A program made the position numbers and the translations under genes. The notes beneath the pieces are model-generated. The model was not told the origin of the DNA. It did not search any database and worked only from the letters and a program-made list of their open reading frames with translations. Shown piece by piece: positions 57,059-64,000 of a stretch of DNA of 64,000 bases. Position 1 is the first letter of the stretch; each line of letters opens with the position of its first letter. Source of the DNA: Colwellia psychrerythraea (GTDB lineage Bacteria > Pseudomonadota > Gammaproteobacteria > Enterobacterales > Alteromonadaceae); contig MAAF01000054.1 in assembly GCA_002163005.1 (NCBI GenBank), positions 50,784-114,783 of the forward strand, read 5' to 3'.

Positions 57059-57349
57059 ACGAGAGTTCGTATAGATTTATATGGCTCTTTGGCGCTAACA
57101 GGCTTAGCTCACGGCACCGACACTGTGCCTCTTAGCCTTAAGGGCAAAAATACCAAGCCAAATCGCCCCTGACAATATCCAGTCTTATCGCTAACAGGCA
57201 ATAACAAACTTATACCAAGTCCATTAAGTTATTGCCCACTTGTGCTGGTTAAAATATGTACTTAAGATGAACAAAAAAACATTCTGCTTAGACGTGCTTT
57301 TTTCTCTAAAGGTGATGGTTTTATTATCGTTAACTCTGAGCTTGAATAA
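57059..57349 (+). pseudogene. sdaA: Decayed L-serine dehydratase (sdaA) N-terminal part
   Basis: One plus-strand frame reads TRVRIDLYGSLALTGLAHGT, D, TVPLSLKGK, a stop at the CCC-TGA boundary, a second stop in KICT-stop-DEQKN, then LLRRAFFSKGDGFIIVNSEL and a stop. This parallels the beta-domain of serine ammonia-lyases (VDVYGSLSLTGKGHHTD and KTYYSIGGGFIVDE). Two in-frame stops and no start or C-terminal iron-sulfur part are present, so it is inactive. Serine dehydratase would normally finish the betaine-glycine-serine route. Confidence 0.85.
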
Positions 57350-57486
57350 CAGGAAATGAACAACCTAGCCTGAATAGTATTCCCCTGCTTTTAAGGTGAT
57401 GATATGAGAAGTATTTATCAATAAAATTTATACCTGATATTTACCTTTACGCGAAGTTAAAAATCCCGTCAATCAGTTACAAAAAA
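57350..57486. other. Gene-free remainder of the fdsD / BCCT gap
   Basis: Between the end of the sdaA remnant and the BCCT terminator the frame is broken and nothing further of sdaA is recognised. Together with 56804-57058 this makes about 390 bases without a functional gene. A TATACCAAGTCCATTAAGT-like half repeat occurs near 57213. Confidence 0.4.
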
Positions 57487-57516
57487 GCCAGAGCATATTA
57501 TCGCTCTGGCTTTTTT
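57487..57516 (-). terminator. Terminator of the BCCT gene (bidirectional)
   Basis: GCCAGAGC (57487-57494) and GCTCTGGC (57503-57510) form an 8-bp stem. AAAAAA precedes and TTTTTT follows, so it can work in both directions. On the minus strand it follows the BCCT stop (57542) by about 30 bases. Confidence 0.85.
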
Positions 57517-57541
57517 AATTAACACTCGTCTTAATTTCTCA

Positions 57542-59134
57542 CTAGTTAGTCGCTAGCTTAGCAGGTGTGTATACTGTCGGAGTTAACTTCTCATCTCGTA
57601 GTGATCTCATCAAGCCCCACATCATAACTATCATGACTAATGAGAAGGGTAATGCGGCAGTAATAGCAGCTGTTTGCAGACCTTTCAGTCCACCTACTAA
57701 TAATAAGATGGCTGCAACTGCACCTTCACCTAATCCCCATGCTACACGATGAGCAGTTGGTGGATGTTCATTACCCATTGATAAAATAGTGGTAACCACT
57801 AATGTGCCTGAATCTGATGAAGTAATGAAATACGTCGCAATGAGTAATGTTGCCATAAACGCAGCGATAGTGCCCATGAAACCAGCATCAAGCTTGTCTA
57901 ATGTTACATATAGCGCTGAAGTTACATCTGCCTTAACAGCATCAACAATGCCTGCTTGCCCAACAGCAGAGACCAACTCTCCTGCTTCATTAGCTACTTG
58001 ATGGAACAGTTCAAGGTATATCGCGGTGCCACCGAAAAGTGTTAACCAAATAAAACCTAACATCGTTGGTACTAACAATACGCCAACAATAAACTCACGA
58101 ATAGTACGACCTTTAGAGATACGCGCAATAAACATACCGACAAATGGTGCCCAAGACATCCACCAACCCCAATAAAAGGCGGTCCACCAAGATTGCCATT
58201 GGCTATTCTCGTTAGCATCTGTCCAAGTACTTAGTGATAATACATTACCTAAATAATCACCTGTGCTTTGCAATACGCTACCCAATAAGTAACGAGTAGG
58301 ACCAAAGCAAAGTAAAAATACCAAAATACCGATAGTTAGCCACATATTGACTTCTGATAAGATTTTTACACCTTTACCGACACCTGAAACCACAGAAAGT
58401 GTAGCAATAGCAGATATAACAGCAATCAGTATAATTTGATTACTAAGAGAAACCTCCATACCAAACATGGTATTAAGGCCAGTATTCATTTGAGTAACAC
58501 CTAAACCTAACGACGTTGCTACACCAAATACAGTACCAAACACGGCAAGCACATCAACGGCATGTCCAATTGGACCGTACATTTTTTTACCGATTAATGG
58601 ATAAAGTGCAGAGCGGATAGTCAAAGGCAATTTCTTTCTATAAGAAAAATAAGCCAACGACAAACCAACAACTACATAAATTGCCCATGGGTGAAGTCCC
58701 CAATGGAAGAAGGTTAGACGCATCGCTACTTGTGCCGCTTCCGCAGTTAATCCTTCAGTGATAAATGGATTACTTTGAAAATGGTAAATAGGCTCTGCAA
58801 TAGACCAGAATACTAAACCTATGCCCATTCCTGCACTAAATAACATGGCAAACCACGAGAAGTTACTGTATTCAGGTCTTGAATCATCATCGCCTAAACG
58901 TAAGTTACCGTAGCGACTAAATGCCAGCCAGATACAGAAAAACAAAAATATTGCAACAATGCCAATGTAATACCATTTAAGATAAGACAGTATCCAACCC
59001 GATACCGCCGTAAATAATGCTGCTGTTTGTTCAGTGAAAAACACACCGCACAAAACAAACAGAGTAATAATAGCCATTGATACAAGTGTTGTAACTGGAT
59101 TCATGCCTTTTAACAGACCATGATTCGCTACCAT
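57542..59134 (-). CDS. BCCT-family glycine betaine/choline transporter
   Basis: An inner-membrane carrier (530 residues, about 12 helices). The family signature is complete: FYWGWWMSWAPFVGMFIARI, then SKGRTIREFIVGVLL. TM3 has FSAGMGIGLVFWSIAEPIYH, the Gly-rich stretch and aromatic site for quaternary amines. No long C-terminal regulatory tail is present. It lies next to gbcA and should import glycine betaine for catabolism. The upstream region has an FNR-type box. Confidence 0.93.
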   Translation of the reverse strand: MVANHGLLKGMNPVTTLVSMAIITLFVLCGVFFTEQTAALFTAVSGWILSYLKWYYIGIVAIFLFFCIWLAFSRYGNLRLGDDDSRPEYSNFSWFAMLFSAGMGIGLVFWSIAEPIYHFQSNPFITEGLTAEAAQVAMRLTFFHWGLHPWAIYVVVGLSLAYFSYRKKLPLTIRSALYPLIGKKMYGPIGHAVDVLAVFGTVFGVATSLGLGVTQMNTGLNTMFGMEVSLSNQIILIAVISAIATLSVVSGVGKGVKILSEVNMWLTIGILVFLLCFGPTRYLLGSVLQSTGDYLGNVLSLSTWTDANENSQWQSWWTAFYWGWWMSWAPFVGMFIARISKGRTIREFIVGVLLVPTMLGFIWLTLFGGTAIYLELFHQVANEAGELVSAVGQAGIVDAVKADVTSALYVTLDKLDAGFMGTIAAFMATLLIATYFITSSDSGTLVVTTILSMGNEHPPTAHRVAWGLGEGAVAAILLLVGGLKGLQTAAITAALPFSLVMIVMMWGLMRSLRDEKLTPTVYTPAKLATN

Positions 59135-59338
59135 GAGAAACCACCTTTTTTTTAGTTGTTATAAGTAAAAGTATAGATTTCTATAAACTGTTAATTTAGG
59201 TATCAGTTTATAAGCATCTAGATGAAGAATGTACATTTACATTTATTATTAATAAGTGACTTACTTATAATTTGAATCACTTAAAATAATTTGCTGTCAA
59301 GTTAATTGAAAAAATCAACTTATCCCATTAAGTCAGAG

Positions 59339-59352
59339 TTGATTTAGATCAA
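59339..59352. promoter_or_regulatory. FNR-type box upstream of the BCCT gene
   Basis: TTGATTTAGATCAA, the same 14 bases as at 50228, lies 205 bases before the BCCT start. Confidence 0.55.
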
Positions 59353-59390
59353 GGTATCTAAACACGACACGGAAATAACATGTACCGACT

Positions 59391-59424
59391 TATACTCGTT
59401 CCACTTGAAGATCCAGGATTCAGC
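59391..59424 (+). repeat. Dispersed intergenic repeat, copy
   Basis: Opens TATACTCGTTCCACTTGA and ends GATTCAGC, matching copies at 15177 and 62342 with a few changes. It is in the gap between the BCCT gene and gbcA. Confidence 0.6.
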
Positions 59425-59510
59425 AAGAATTATAAACGCCTTTAGGCAAGTCTTTTTATGCTCGCTAAGTGATCAATAAATTAGTGCGATTGGTATAAAT
59501 CCATGCAAAA

Positions 59511-59538
59511 AAAACCAGTGATATAAATCACTGGTTTT
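59511..59538 (-). terminator. Terminator of gbcA
   Basis: A perfect 12-bp stem (59511-59522 with 59527-59538) with an ATAA loop. On the minus strand a T-run of eight follows. It lies about 87 bases after the gbcA stop. Confidence 0.8.
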
Positions 59539-59624
59539 AAGGTGAGACGTTAATTGATCGACAACATAGTTGAAAAAATACAACCAACTATTTATTCAAA
59601 GAGACTTTTAAACGCTTTATTTTA

Positions 59625-60908
59625 CTACTTTTTTTCAGATGACGCTTTAATATTTTTTTGCATCGTATCGCTAAACCAATCGATGAAATTAACCACACCA
59701 AACTCAAAGGTGGTTGAGTAAGGTCCAGGTTGGTATGCCTTAGAATTAATACCCTTTTGATTGTTCTCAGCTAACGTTCTGTCTTGCACATTGGTTGCAT
59801 CCCAAACTTGACGTAACTTGGCAACGTCATAATCAACACCTTCTACGGCATCTTTATGTACTAACCATTTAGTGGTTACTTGTGTTTTTTGCGGTCCTAA
59901 TGGTATCACCTGAAAGGCAATTACATGATCCCCCATCGCGTGACTCCACGAGTTAGGAAGGTGCAAAATTCGCATTGAACCCAAATCTGGGTTTTTAATA
60001 CGGCCCATTAATTTGTTACATCCTGCTTGACCATCAATTGTCATCGATACTGTGCCTTCGAGCAACGGCATGCGCACTATACGATTACGTAAGCCATGGC
60101 CATGAGAAACATGTTTGTAAGGGATACCTTCCTCTTCCCACATTGCTTGTTTTGCTGCTACCTGTGCCTTAAATTCATCACTAGCACGCGGATCTTCGGT
60201 GTCGTCCCACTCTAATAAGGTATTTAATAGTTCAGGGTGATTACCGCTACAATGATAACATTCACGGTTATTTTCAATCACTAACTTCCAGTTAGCATCT
60301 TCAACTAAGGTACTTTCTACGGCAACCTTACAATTATCTAAATCGTAAGGTTCCAAATAGTGAGTTAAATCGTCAAAGAAGCCGTCGATATCGGTTGGGT
60401 TGTCACTAAGAGAAACAAAAATATAACCACCAGCAACGCGACAATTAACTTTATGCAGACCATAATCATTCTTATCGAAATCATCACCCATTTCAGTACC
60501 TGCAAAGAGTAAATTACCATCTAATTCGTAGGTCCATTGATGATAAGGACATACTAGTTTAGGTACCTTTCCTTGTTTAACTAAACAAATTTTAGAACCG
60601 CGGTGACGACAAGTATTATGAAAAGCGCGTACTTCACCATTTTGATCTCTGATAACAGTGATCGGATTATCACCAATATCTAAGGTGATAAAATTACCAT
60701 TGTCTGGGATTTCGCCTGTGATGCCGACAAACAACCATTCTTTGTAAAAAATTTGTTCCATTTCTACTTGAAAAACATCAGCATCGCTATAAAACTGCTG
60801 CGGTAAAGAAAACGTTATTGGGTGTTTTTCCAGAGTATCAGCAACGGCCTGCGCCGATTTATTTGCTGAAGTAACCAGTAAACTTTCGTGTTCATGTGAA
60901 CATGACAT
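59625..60908 (-). CDS. gbcA: Glycine betaine monooxygenase, oxygenase subunit
   Basis: A Rieske non-heme iron oxygenase that demethylates glycine betaine to dimethylglycine and formaldehyde with O2 and electrons from GbcB. The Rieske cluster ligands are CRHRGSKICLVKQGK and CPYHQWTYELDG. The mononuclear iron site is in VIENNRECYHCSGNHPEL. The length (427) is right for GbcA/SMO-type enzymes. It is divergent from gbcB, and both share a 331-base control region. Confidence 0.93.
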   Translation of the reverse strand: MSCSHEHESLLVTSANKSAQAVADTLEKHPITFSLPQQFYSDADVFQVEMEQIFYKEWLFVGITGEIPDNGNFITLDIGDNPITVIRDQNGEVRAFHNTCRHRGSKICLVKQGKVPKLVCPYHQWTYELDGNLLFAGTEMGDDFDKNDYGLHKVNCRVAGGYIFVSLSDNPTDIDGFFDDLTHYLEPYDLDNCKVAVESTLVEDANWKLVIENNRECYHCSGNHPELLNTLLEWDDTEDPRASDEFKAQVAAKQAMWEEEGIPYKHVSHGHGLRNRIVRMPLLEGTVSMTIDGQAGCNKLMGRIKNPDLGSMRILHLPNSWSHAMGDHVIAFQVIPLGPQKTQVTTKWLVHKDAVEGVDYDVAKLRQVWDATNVQDRTLAENNQKGINSKAYQPGPYSTTFEFGVVNFIDWFSDTMQKNIKASSEKK

Positions 60909-61239
60909 AAGTAATTCCTCTATTCTCTCTATTCGACAAACTAGATGCCGCTTTTTATTTAGATAATGAACAACTTTAACTAATCAAGTGTTCACCTACG
61001 TTGTTGGTTAGATAGTGAGTGTCACGGCGTCAATCGATTTACCTAAAAACGACCAGAAAGTTAATTAATACCGACCAAAAAAAAGTATTTCAAAAATAAG
61101 TTGATCTAAATCAACATTAGTACTTCATGAAAGAATTATTGCCATGGCAAAAACGACTAGATCAATGTCGCTTTTAGTTAAGTGATGAACAAGCACTTAA
61201 CGCATCGTATTAGTATAACTATAAAATTCGGACACACTT
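60909..61239. promoter_or_regulatory. gbcA/gbcB divergent control region
   Basis: A region of 331 bases between the divergent oxygenase and reductase genes. It contains an FNR-type box at 61101-61114 and no open frame. In pseudomonads this region is the GbdR target; I could not identify a GbdR site with confidence. Confidence 0.55.
61101..61114. promoter_or_regulatory. FNR-type box in the gbcA/gbcB region
   Basis: TTGATCTAAATCAA fits TTGAT-N4-ATCAA exactly. It is 193 bases from gbcA and 126 from gbcB. Confidence 0.6.
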
Positions 61240-62337
61240 ATGAAAAACCCTCCTCAGCACTCGGTTAACACCCAAACATGGACCAACGGACGACACAACG
61301 TTCAATGCGTCAAAGTAATTGACGAAACCGTTGATGCACGTACTTATTGCTTTACCAGCACTGAGCCTGTAATACACTTTTTTAAACCTGGCCAATTTGT
61401 GACACTAGAGTTAGAAATTGACGGTGCTCAAGTATTACGTAGTTACACTATTTCGTCATCTCCTTCGGTGCCATACAGTTTTTCAATCACAGTAAAAAGA
61501 GCGCCTGGTGGGAAAGTTTCAAACTGGCTACATGATAACCTTAAACAAGGTGATCAAATCGCAGTGCATGGCCCGGTAGGTATATTCAATTGCATTGATA
61601 TTACTGCTGATAAGGTTTTATTACTCTCTGGTGGTGTTGGTATAACCCCAGTGATGTCAATGGCCCGTTGGTGGTTTGATACCAACGGTGATGTTGATAT
61701 GATTTTTGCCCATAGTGCTCGCACCCCTAAAGACATAATATATCGTCGCGAACTTGAATACATGGACTCTAGAATAACTAACTTCAATCTCAACTTAATT
61801 TGTGAAAAGTATGACATTGGCAATAGCTGGAGTGGTTATACTGGTTTCTTCGATGAAGAAAAACTTCGCATGATAGCGCCTGACTTCCAAGAACGCACCG
61901 TTTATTGTTGTGGACCAACACCTTATATGACTGCTGTCAAAAGCATGTTAGAAAGACTAGGTTTTAACATGGCAAATTACCATGAAGAAAGTTTTGGTGC
62001 GCCACCGGAAGAAGCAAAGCTCGACGCAGAACAACAAATGGAAGATGCCGCAGGCGTGTCCGTCGACGACGATATTTTGATAGAAGTAGCATTTAGCAAA
62101 ACGGGTAAATCGGTCAAGATACAACCTGGCGGCACAGTGCATTTAGCAGCATCAAGAGTTGGTCTTCACATTCCTAAAGCCTGTGGTATGGGCATATGCG
62201 GCACCTGCAAAGTGAAAAAGACTCACGGTGAAGTCGTTATGTCACACAATGGTGGCATCACTGACGAAGATGTTGCTGATGGATACATATTGAGCTGTTG
62301 CAGTGTTCCTCAAGGTGATGTCTCGGTCGAGTATTAA
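61240..62337 (+). CDS. gbcB: Glycine betaine monooxygenase, reductase subunit
   Basis: An NAD(P)H-ferredoxin reductase that feeds GbcA. Three domains are in order: FAD-binding barrel (about 15-115, with LRSYTISSSPSVPYSFSITV), NAD-binding (about 120-250, with LLSGGVGITPVMSMARWW and YCCGPTPYM), and a C-terminal 2Fe-2S ferredoxin (about 285-365, with CGMGICGTCKVKKTHGEV and LSCCSVPQGDVSVEY). The length of 365 is standard. It is followed by a repeat copy and a strong terminator. Confidence 0.93.
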   Translation: MKNPPQHSVNTQTWTNGRHNVQCVKVIDETVDARTYCFTSTEPVIHFFKPGQFVTLELEIDGAQVLRSYTISSSPSVPYSFSITVKRAPGGKVSNWLHDNLKQGDQIAVHGPVGIFNCIDITADKVLLLSGGVGITPVMSMARWWFDTNGDVDMIFAHSARTPKDIIYRRELEYMDSRITNFNLNLICEKYDIGNSWSGYTGFFDEEKLRMIAPDFQERTVYCCGPTPYMTAVKSMLERLGFNMANYHEESFGAPPEEAKLDAEQQMEDAAGVSVDDDILIEVAFSKTGKSVKIQPGGTVHLAASRVGLHIPKACGMGICGTCKVKKTHGEVVMSHNGGITDEDVADGYILSCCSVPQGDVSVEY

Positions 62338-62341
62338 GATT

Positions 62342-62375
62342 TATACCCGTTCCACATGAAGATACAGGATTCAGC
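62342..62375 (+). repeat. Dispersed intergenic repeat, copy
   Basis: Opens TATACCCGTTCCACATGA and ends GATTCAGC. It lies four bases after the gbcB stop. Confidence 0.6.
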
Positions 62376-62427
62376 TGGGTATATAAACTTGCTAGACGTA
62401 ATAATTGATATTTATTACAAACAATTG

Positions 62428-62465
62428 AAGATGATATTTTAACTAAAATATCATCTTTTTTTTTT
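62428..62465 (+). terminator. Terminator of gbcB
   Basis: A perfect 13-bp stem, AAGATGATATTTT (62428-62440) with 62445-62457, and an AACT loop. A T-run to about 62465 follows. Confidence 0.85.
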
Positions 62466-62584
62466 ATGTCGTAAATAGATGTAAAAAAGACGTTAGCGGA
62501 ATGGTTGCACATTATTTTGCAAGCTAATATCGAATCAAACCAAAACGAAAAAATCACAGCGGGTTCAGCCGCGGAGAAAGAAAA

Positions 62585-63838
62585 ATGTTTTACAAAAATG
62601 ATCAAATAGCAGGCTTCGATGACAGTATTTGGCAAGCAATGGAGCAAGAAGATAAACGTCAACAAGATCACGTGGAACTGATCGCTTCAGAAAACTATAC
62701 CAGTGCACGCGTGATGCAAGCCCAAGGCAGTCAACTGACTAACAAATATGCGGAAGGTTATCCCGGTAAACGTTATTACGGCGGCTGTGAACACGTCGAT
62801 GTGATTGAACAGCTCGCTATTGATCGTGCCAAAGAATTATTCGGTGCTGATTACGCCAATGTGCAACCTCATTCTGGCTCACAAGCCAACGCAGCGGTCT
62901 TTATGGCCTTGCTCAAGCCAGGTGAAACAGTCCTGGGCATGAGTTTGGCTCATGGTGGTCATTTGACTCATGGCTCTAAAGTAAGCTTTTCCGGTAAAAT
63001 TTATAACGCAGTGCAATACGGTTTAAATGAAGCAACGGGTGAAATTGATTACGACCAAGTGGAATCTTTAGCCAAAGAACATCAACCAAAAATGATCATT
63101 GCTGGCTTTTCTGCTTATTCACGTGTGGTTGACTGGCAGCGTTTTCGTGACATTGCTGACAGCATTGGCGCGTGGCTTTTTGTCGATATGGCGCACGTTG
63201 CTGGCTTGGTCGCTGCCGGGTTATATCCTAACCCTGTCCCTATTGCCGATGTGGTAACCACTACGACGCACAAAACATTACGTGGTCCTCGTGGCGGGTT
63301 AATTATTGCTAAACAAAATGACGAGCTGGCCAAAAAATTAAACTCAGCGGTATTCCCAGCCGGTCAAGGTGGACCGTTAATGCACGTGATTGCTGCCAAA
63401 GCGATTTGTTTTAAAGAAGCCTTATCTGAAGGGTATGTCGAGTATCAGCAACAGGTTATCGACAATGCCCGTGAGATGGCAACAACATTCCAAGCACGCG
63501 GTTATAACGTGGTTTCCGGTGGTACTGACAATCACTTATTTTTATTGGATTTAATCGATAAAGGCATTACCGGTAAAGACGCCGATGCTGCGCTGGGCCG
63601 CGCCAATATCACGGTCAATAAAAATTCAGTACCGAACGATCCACAATCCCCGTTTGTCACCAGTGGCCTGCGTATCGGCACCCCTGCCATCACCAGTCGT
63701 GGTTTTGGACGTGAAGAAGCGGCGGCATTAACCGGTTGGATTTGTGATGTGTTAGATGACATCACCAATGAACAAGTGATTGATGACGTGCGAAACAAAG
63801 TATTGGACTTATGTGAAAAAAATCCGGTCTACCGCTAG
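62585..63838 (+). CDS. glyA: Serine hydroxymethyltransferase (betaine-cluster copy)
   Basis: A PLP enzyme that condenses glycine with methylene-tetrahydrofolate to serine, removing glycine made from sarcosine and using a pathway one-carbon unit. The PLP-lysine motif is [39 protein letters not shown] and [18 protein letters not shown] are also typical. The length is 417, as in E. coli. It lies upstream of soxB, as the glyA1-sox order in pseudomonads. Another glyA elsewhere in the genome is likely. Confidence 0.94.
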   Translation: MFYKNDQIAGFDDSIWQAMEQEDKRQQDHVELIASENYTSARVMQAQGSQLTNKYAEGYPGKRYYGGCEHVDVIEQLAIDRAKELFGADYANVQPHSGSQANAAVFMALLKPGETVLGMSLAHGGHLTHGSKVSFSGKIYNAVQYGLNEATGEIDYDQVESLAKEHQPKMIIAGFSAYSRVVDWQRFRDIADSIGAWLFVDMAHVAGLVAAGLYPNPVPIADVVTTTTHKTLRGPRGGLIIAKQNDELAKKLNSAVFPAGQGGPLMHVIAAKAICFKEALSEGYVEYQQQVIDNAREMATTFQARGYNVVSGGTDNHLFLLDLIDKGITGKDADAALGRANITVNKNSVPNDPQSPFVTSGLRIGTPAITSRGFGREEAAALTGWICDVLDDITNEQVIDDVRNKVLDLCEKNPVYR

Positions 63839-63849
63839 GTAACCCGACT

Positions 63850-63872
63850 GAGAGCTAAGCGGCTTAGCTCTC
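63850..63872. promoter_or_regulatory. Perfect hairpin between glyA and soxB
   Basis: GAGAGCTAAGC (63850-63860) and GCTTAGCTCTC (63862-63872) are exact complements with one base between them. No T-run follows. It may protect the glyA end of the transcript or lower readthrough into sox. Confidence 0.5.
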
Positions 63873-63912
63873 CTTGTTTAGCCAAGAATACAATTTAGAA
63901 AAAGGTCATACC

Positions 63913-64000
63913 ATGCAACAATATTCAGGATTTGGTTTATTAAAACACTCGTTAAGTTACCACGAGAATTGGCAACGGGTTTGGAGTAATCCTACCCCGA
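63913..64000 (+). CDS. soxB: Sarcosine oxidase beta subunit, N-terminal part (cut by window end)
   Basis: The first 29 codons read MQQYSGFGLLKHSLSYHENW then QRVWSNPTP. This is the typical start of heterotetrameric sarcosine oxidase SoxB. The enzyme turns sarcosine to glycine with methylene-tetrahydrofolate. It follows glyA by 74 bases, so soxBDAG is expected beyond the window. Confidence 0.85.
   Translation, partial: MQQYSGFGLLKHSLSYHENWQRVWSNPTP

Noticed and set aside
62466..62584. Glycine riboswitch before glyA
   Set aside because: I looked for the paired glycine-aptamer core and saw no matching conserved segments.
1..64000. CRISPR array, tRNA, rRNA or prophage genes
   Set aside because: No regularly spaced repeats, no tRNA-like cloverleaf with CCA end and no phage structural genes were seen.

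Overview
The window looks like chromosomal DNA of a marine, probably cold-adapted gammaproteobacterium of the Alteromonadales, most like Colwellia. This is an inference from the AT-rich sequence, the protein families (TorF-type porins, DUF3019, DUF3545, DUF1456, DUF2750, a PEP-CTERM protein) and short dispersed intergenic repeats of a kind common in that order. I see no rRNA, tRNA or CRISPR array.

Layout. Positions 1-23,000 hold ordinary and regulatory genes: a chemotaxis receptor, a type II NADH dehydrogenase, a TorF-like porin, LysR and XRE-cupin regulators, a MipA/DUF3019/two-component cluster, an MscS channel, a DEAD-box helicase, a serine hydrolase, a DsbA-like protein, a PEP-CTERM protein, an AraC-HDOD fusion, an MlaC-like protein with a TetR regulator, and a MarR regulator. 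An IS982 transposase remnant lies near 4.1 kb.

From 23.3 kb to the end the window is dominated by choline and glycine betaine catabolism. On the minus strand betI-betB-betA are followed by a short BCCT-type transporter and a porin, which together would take up choline and oxidise it to glycine betaine. A second minus-strand block (38.9-50.1 kb) encodes a GbdR-like regulator, an unknown 630-residue protein, a dipeptidase, a DUF5943 protein, DgcA, DgcB and an ETF pair, for dimethylglycine demethylation. The fdsG-fdsB-fdsA-fdhD-fdsD operon on the plus strand oxidises formate, the end product of the released methyl groups. A full-length BCCT transporter, the betaine monooxygenase pair gbcA/gbcB (divergent), glyA and the start of soxB complete the route: betaine to dimethylglycine to sarcosine to glycine to serine. 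A decayed serine dehydratase (sdaA) lies at 57.06-57.35 kb.

Between the bet and dgc blocks (29.2-38.4 kb) is a rearranged accessory island. It holds a roughly 470-bp diverged duplicate of the betI upstream region placed in front of an alkaline phosphatase, a 204-bp fragment of the MFS gene that is intact at 37.3-38.5 kb, an ABC ATPase fragment, an IS630 fragment, a DUF3422 gene, and an unrecognised three-gene cassette that includes an uncatalogued 55-residue membrane protein.

The most striking regulatory signal is a 14-bp FNR-type palindrome (TTGAT-N4-ATCAA) that occurs five times. All five copies are intergenic, and all are upstream of betaine-related genes or of the duplicated promoter.
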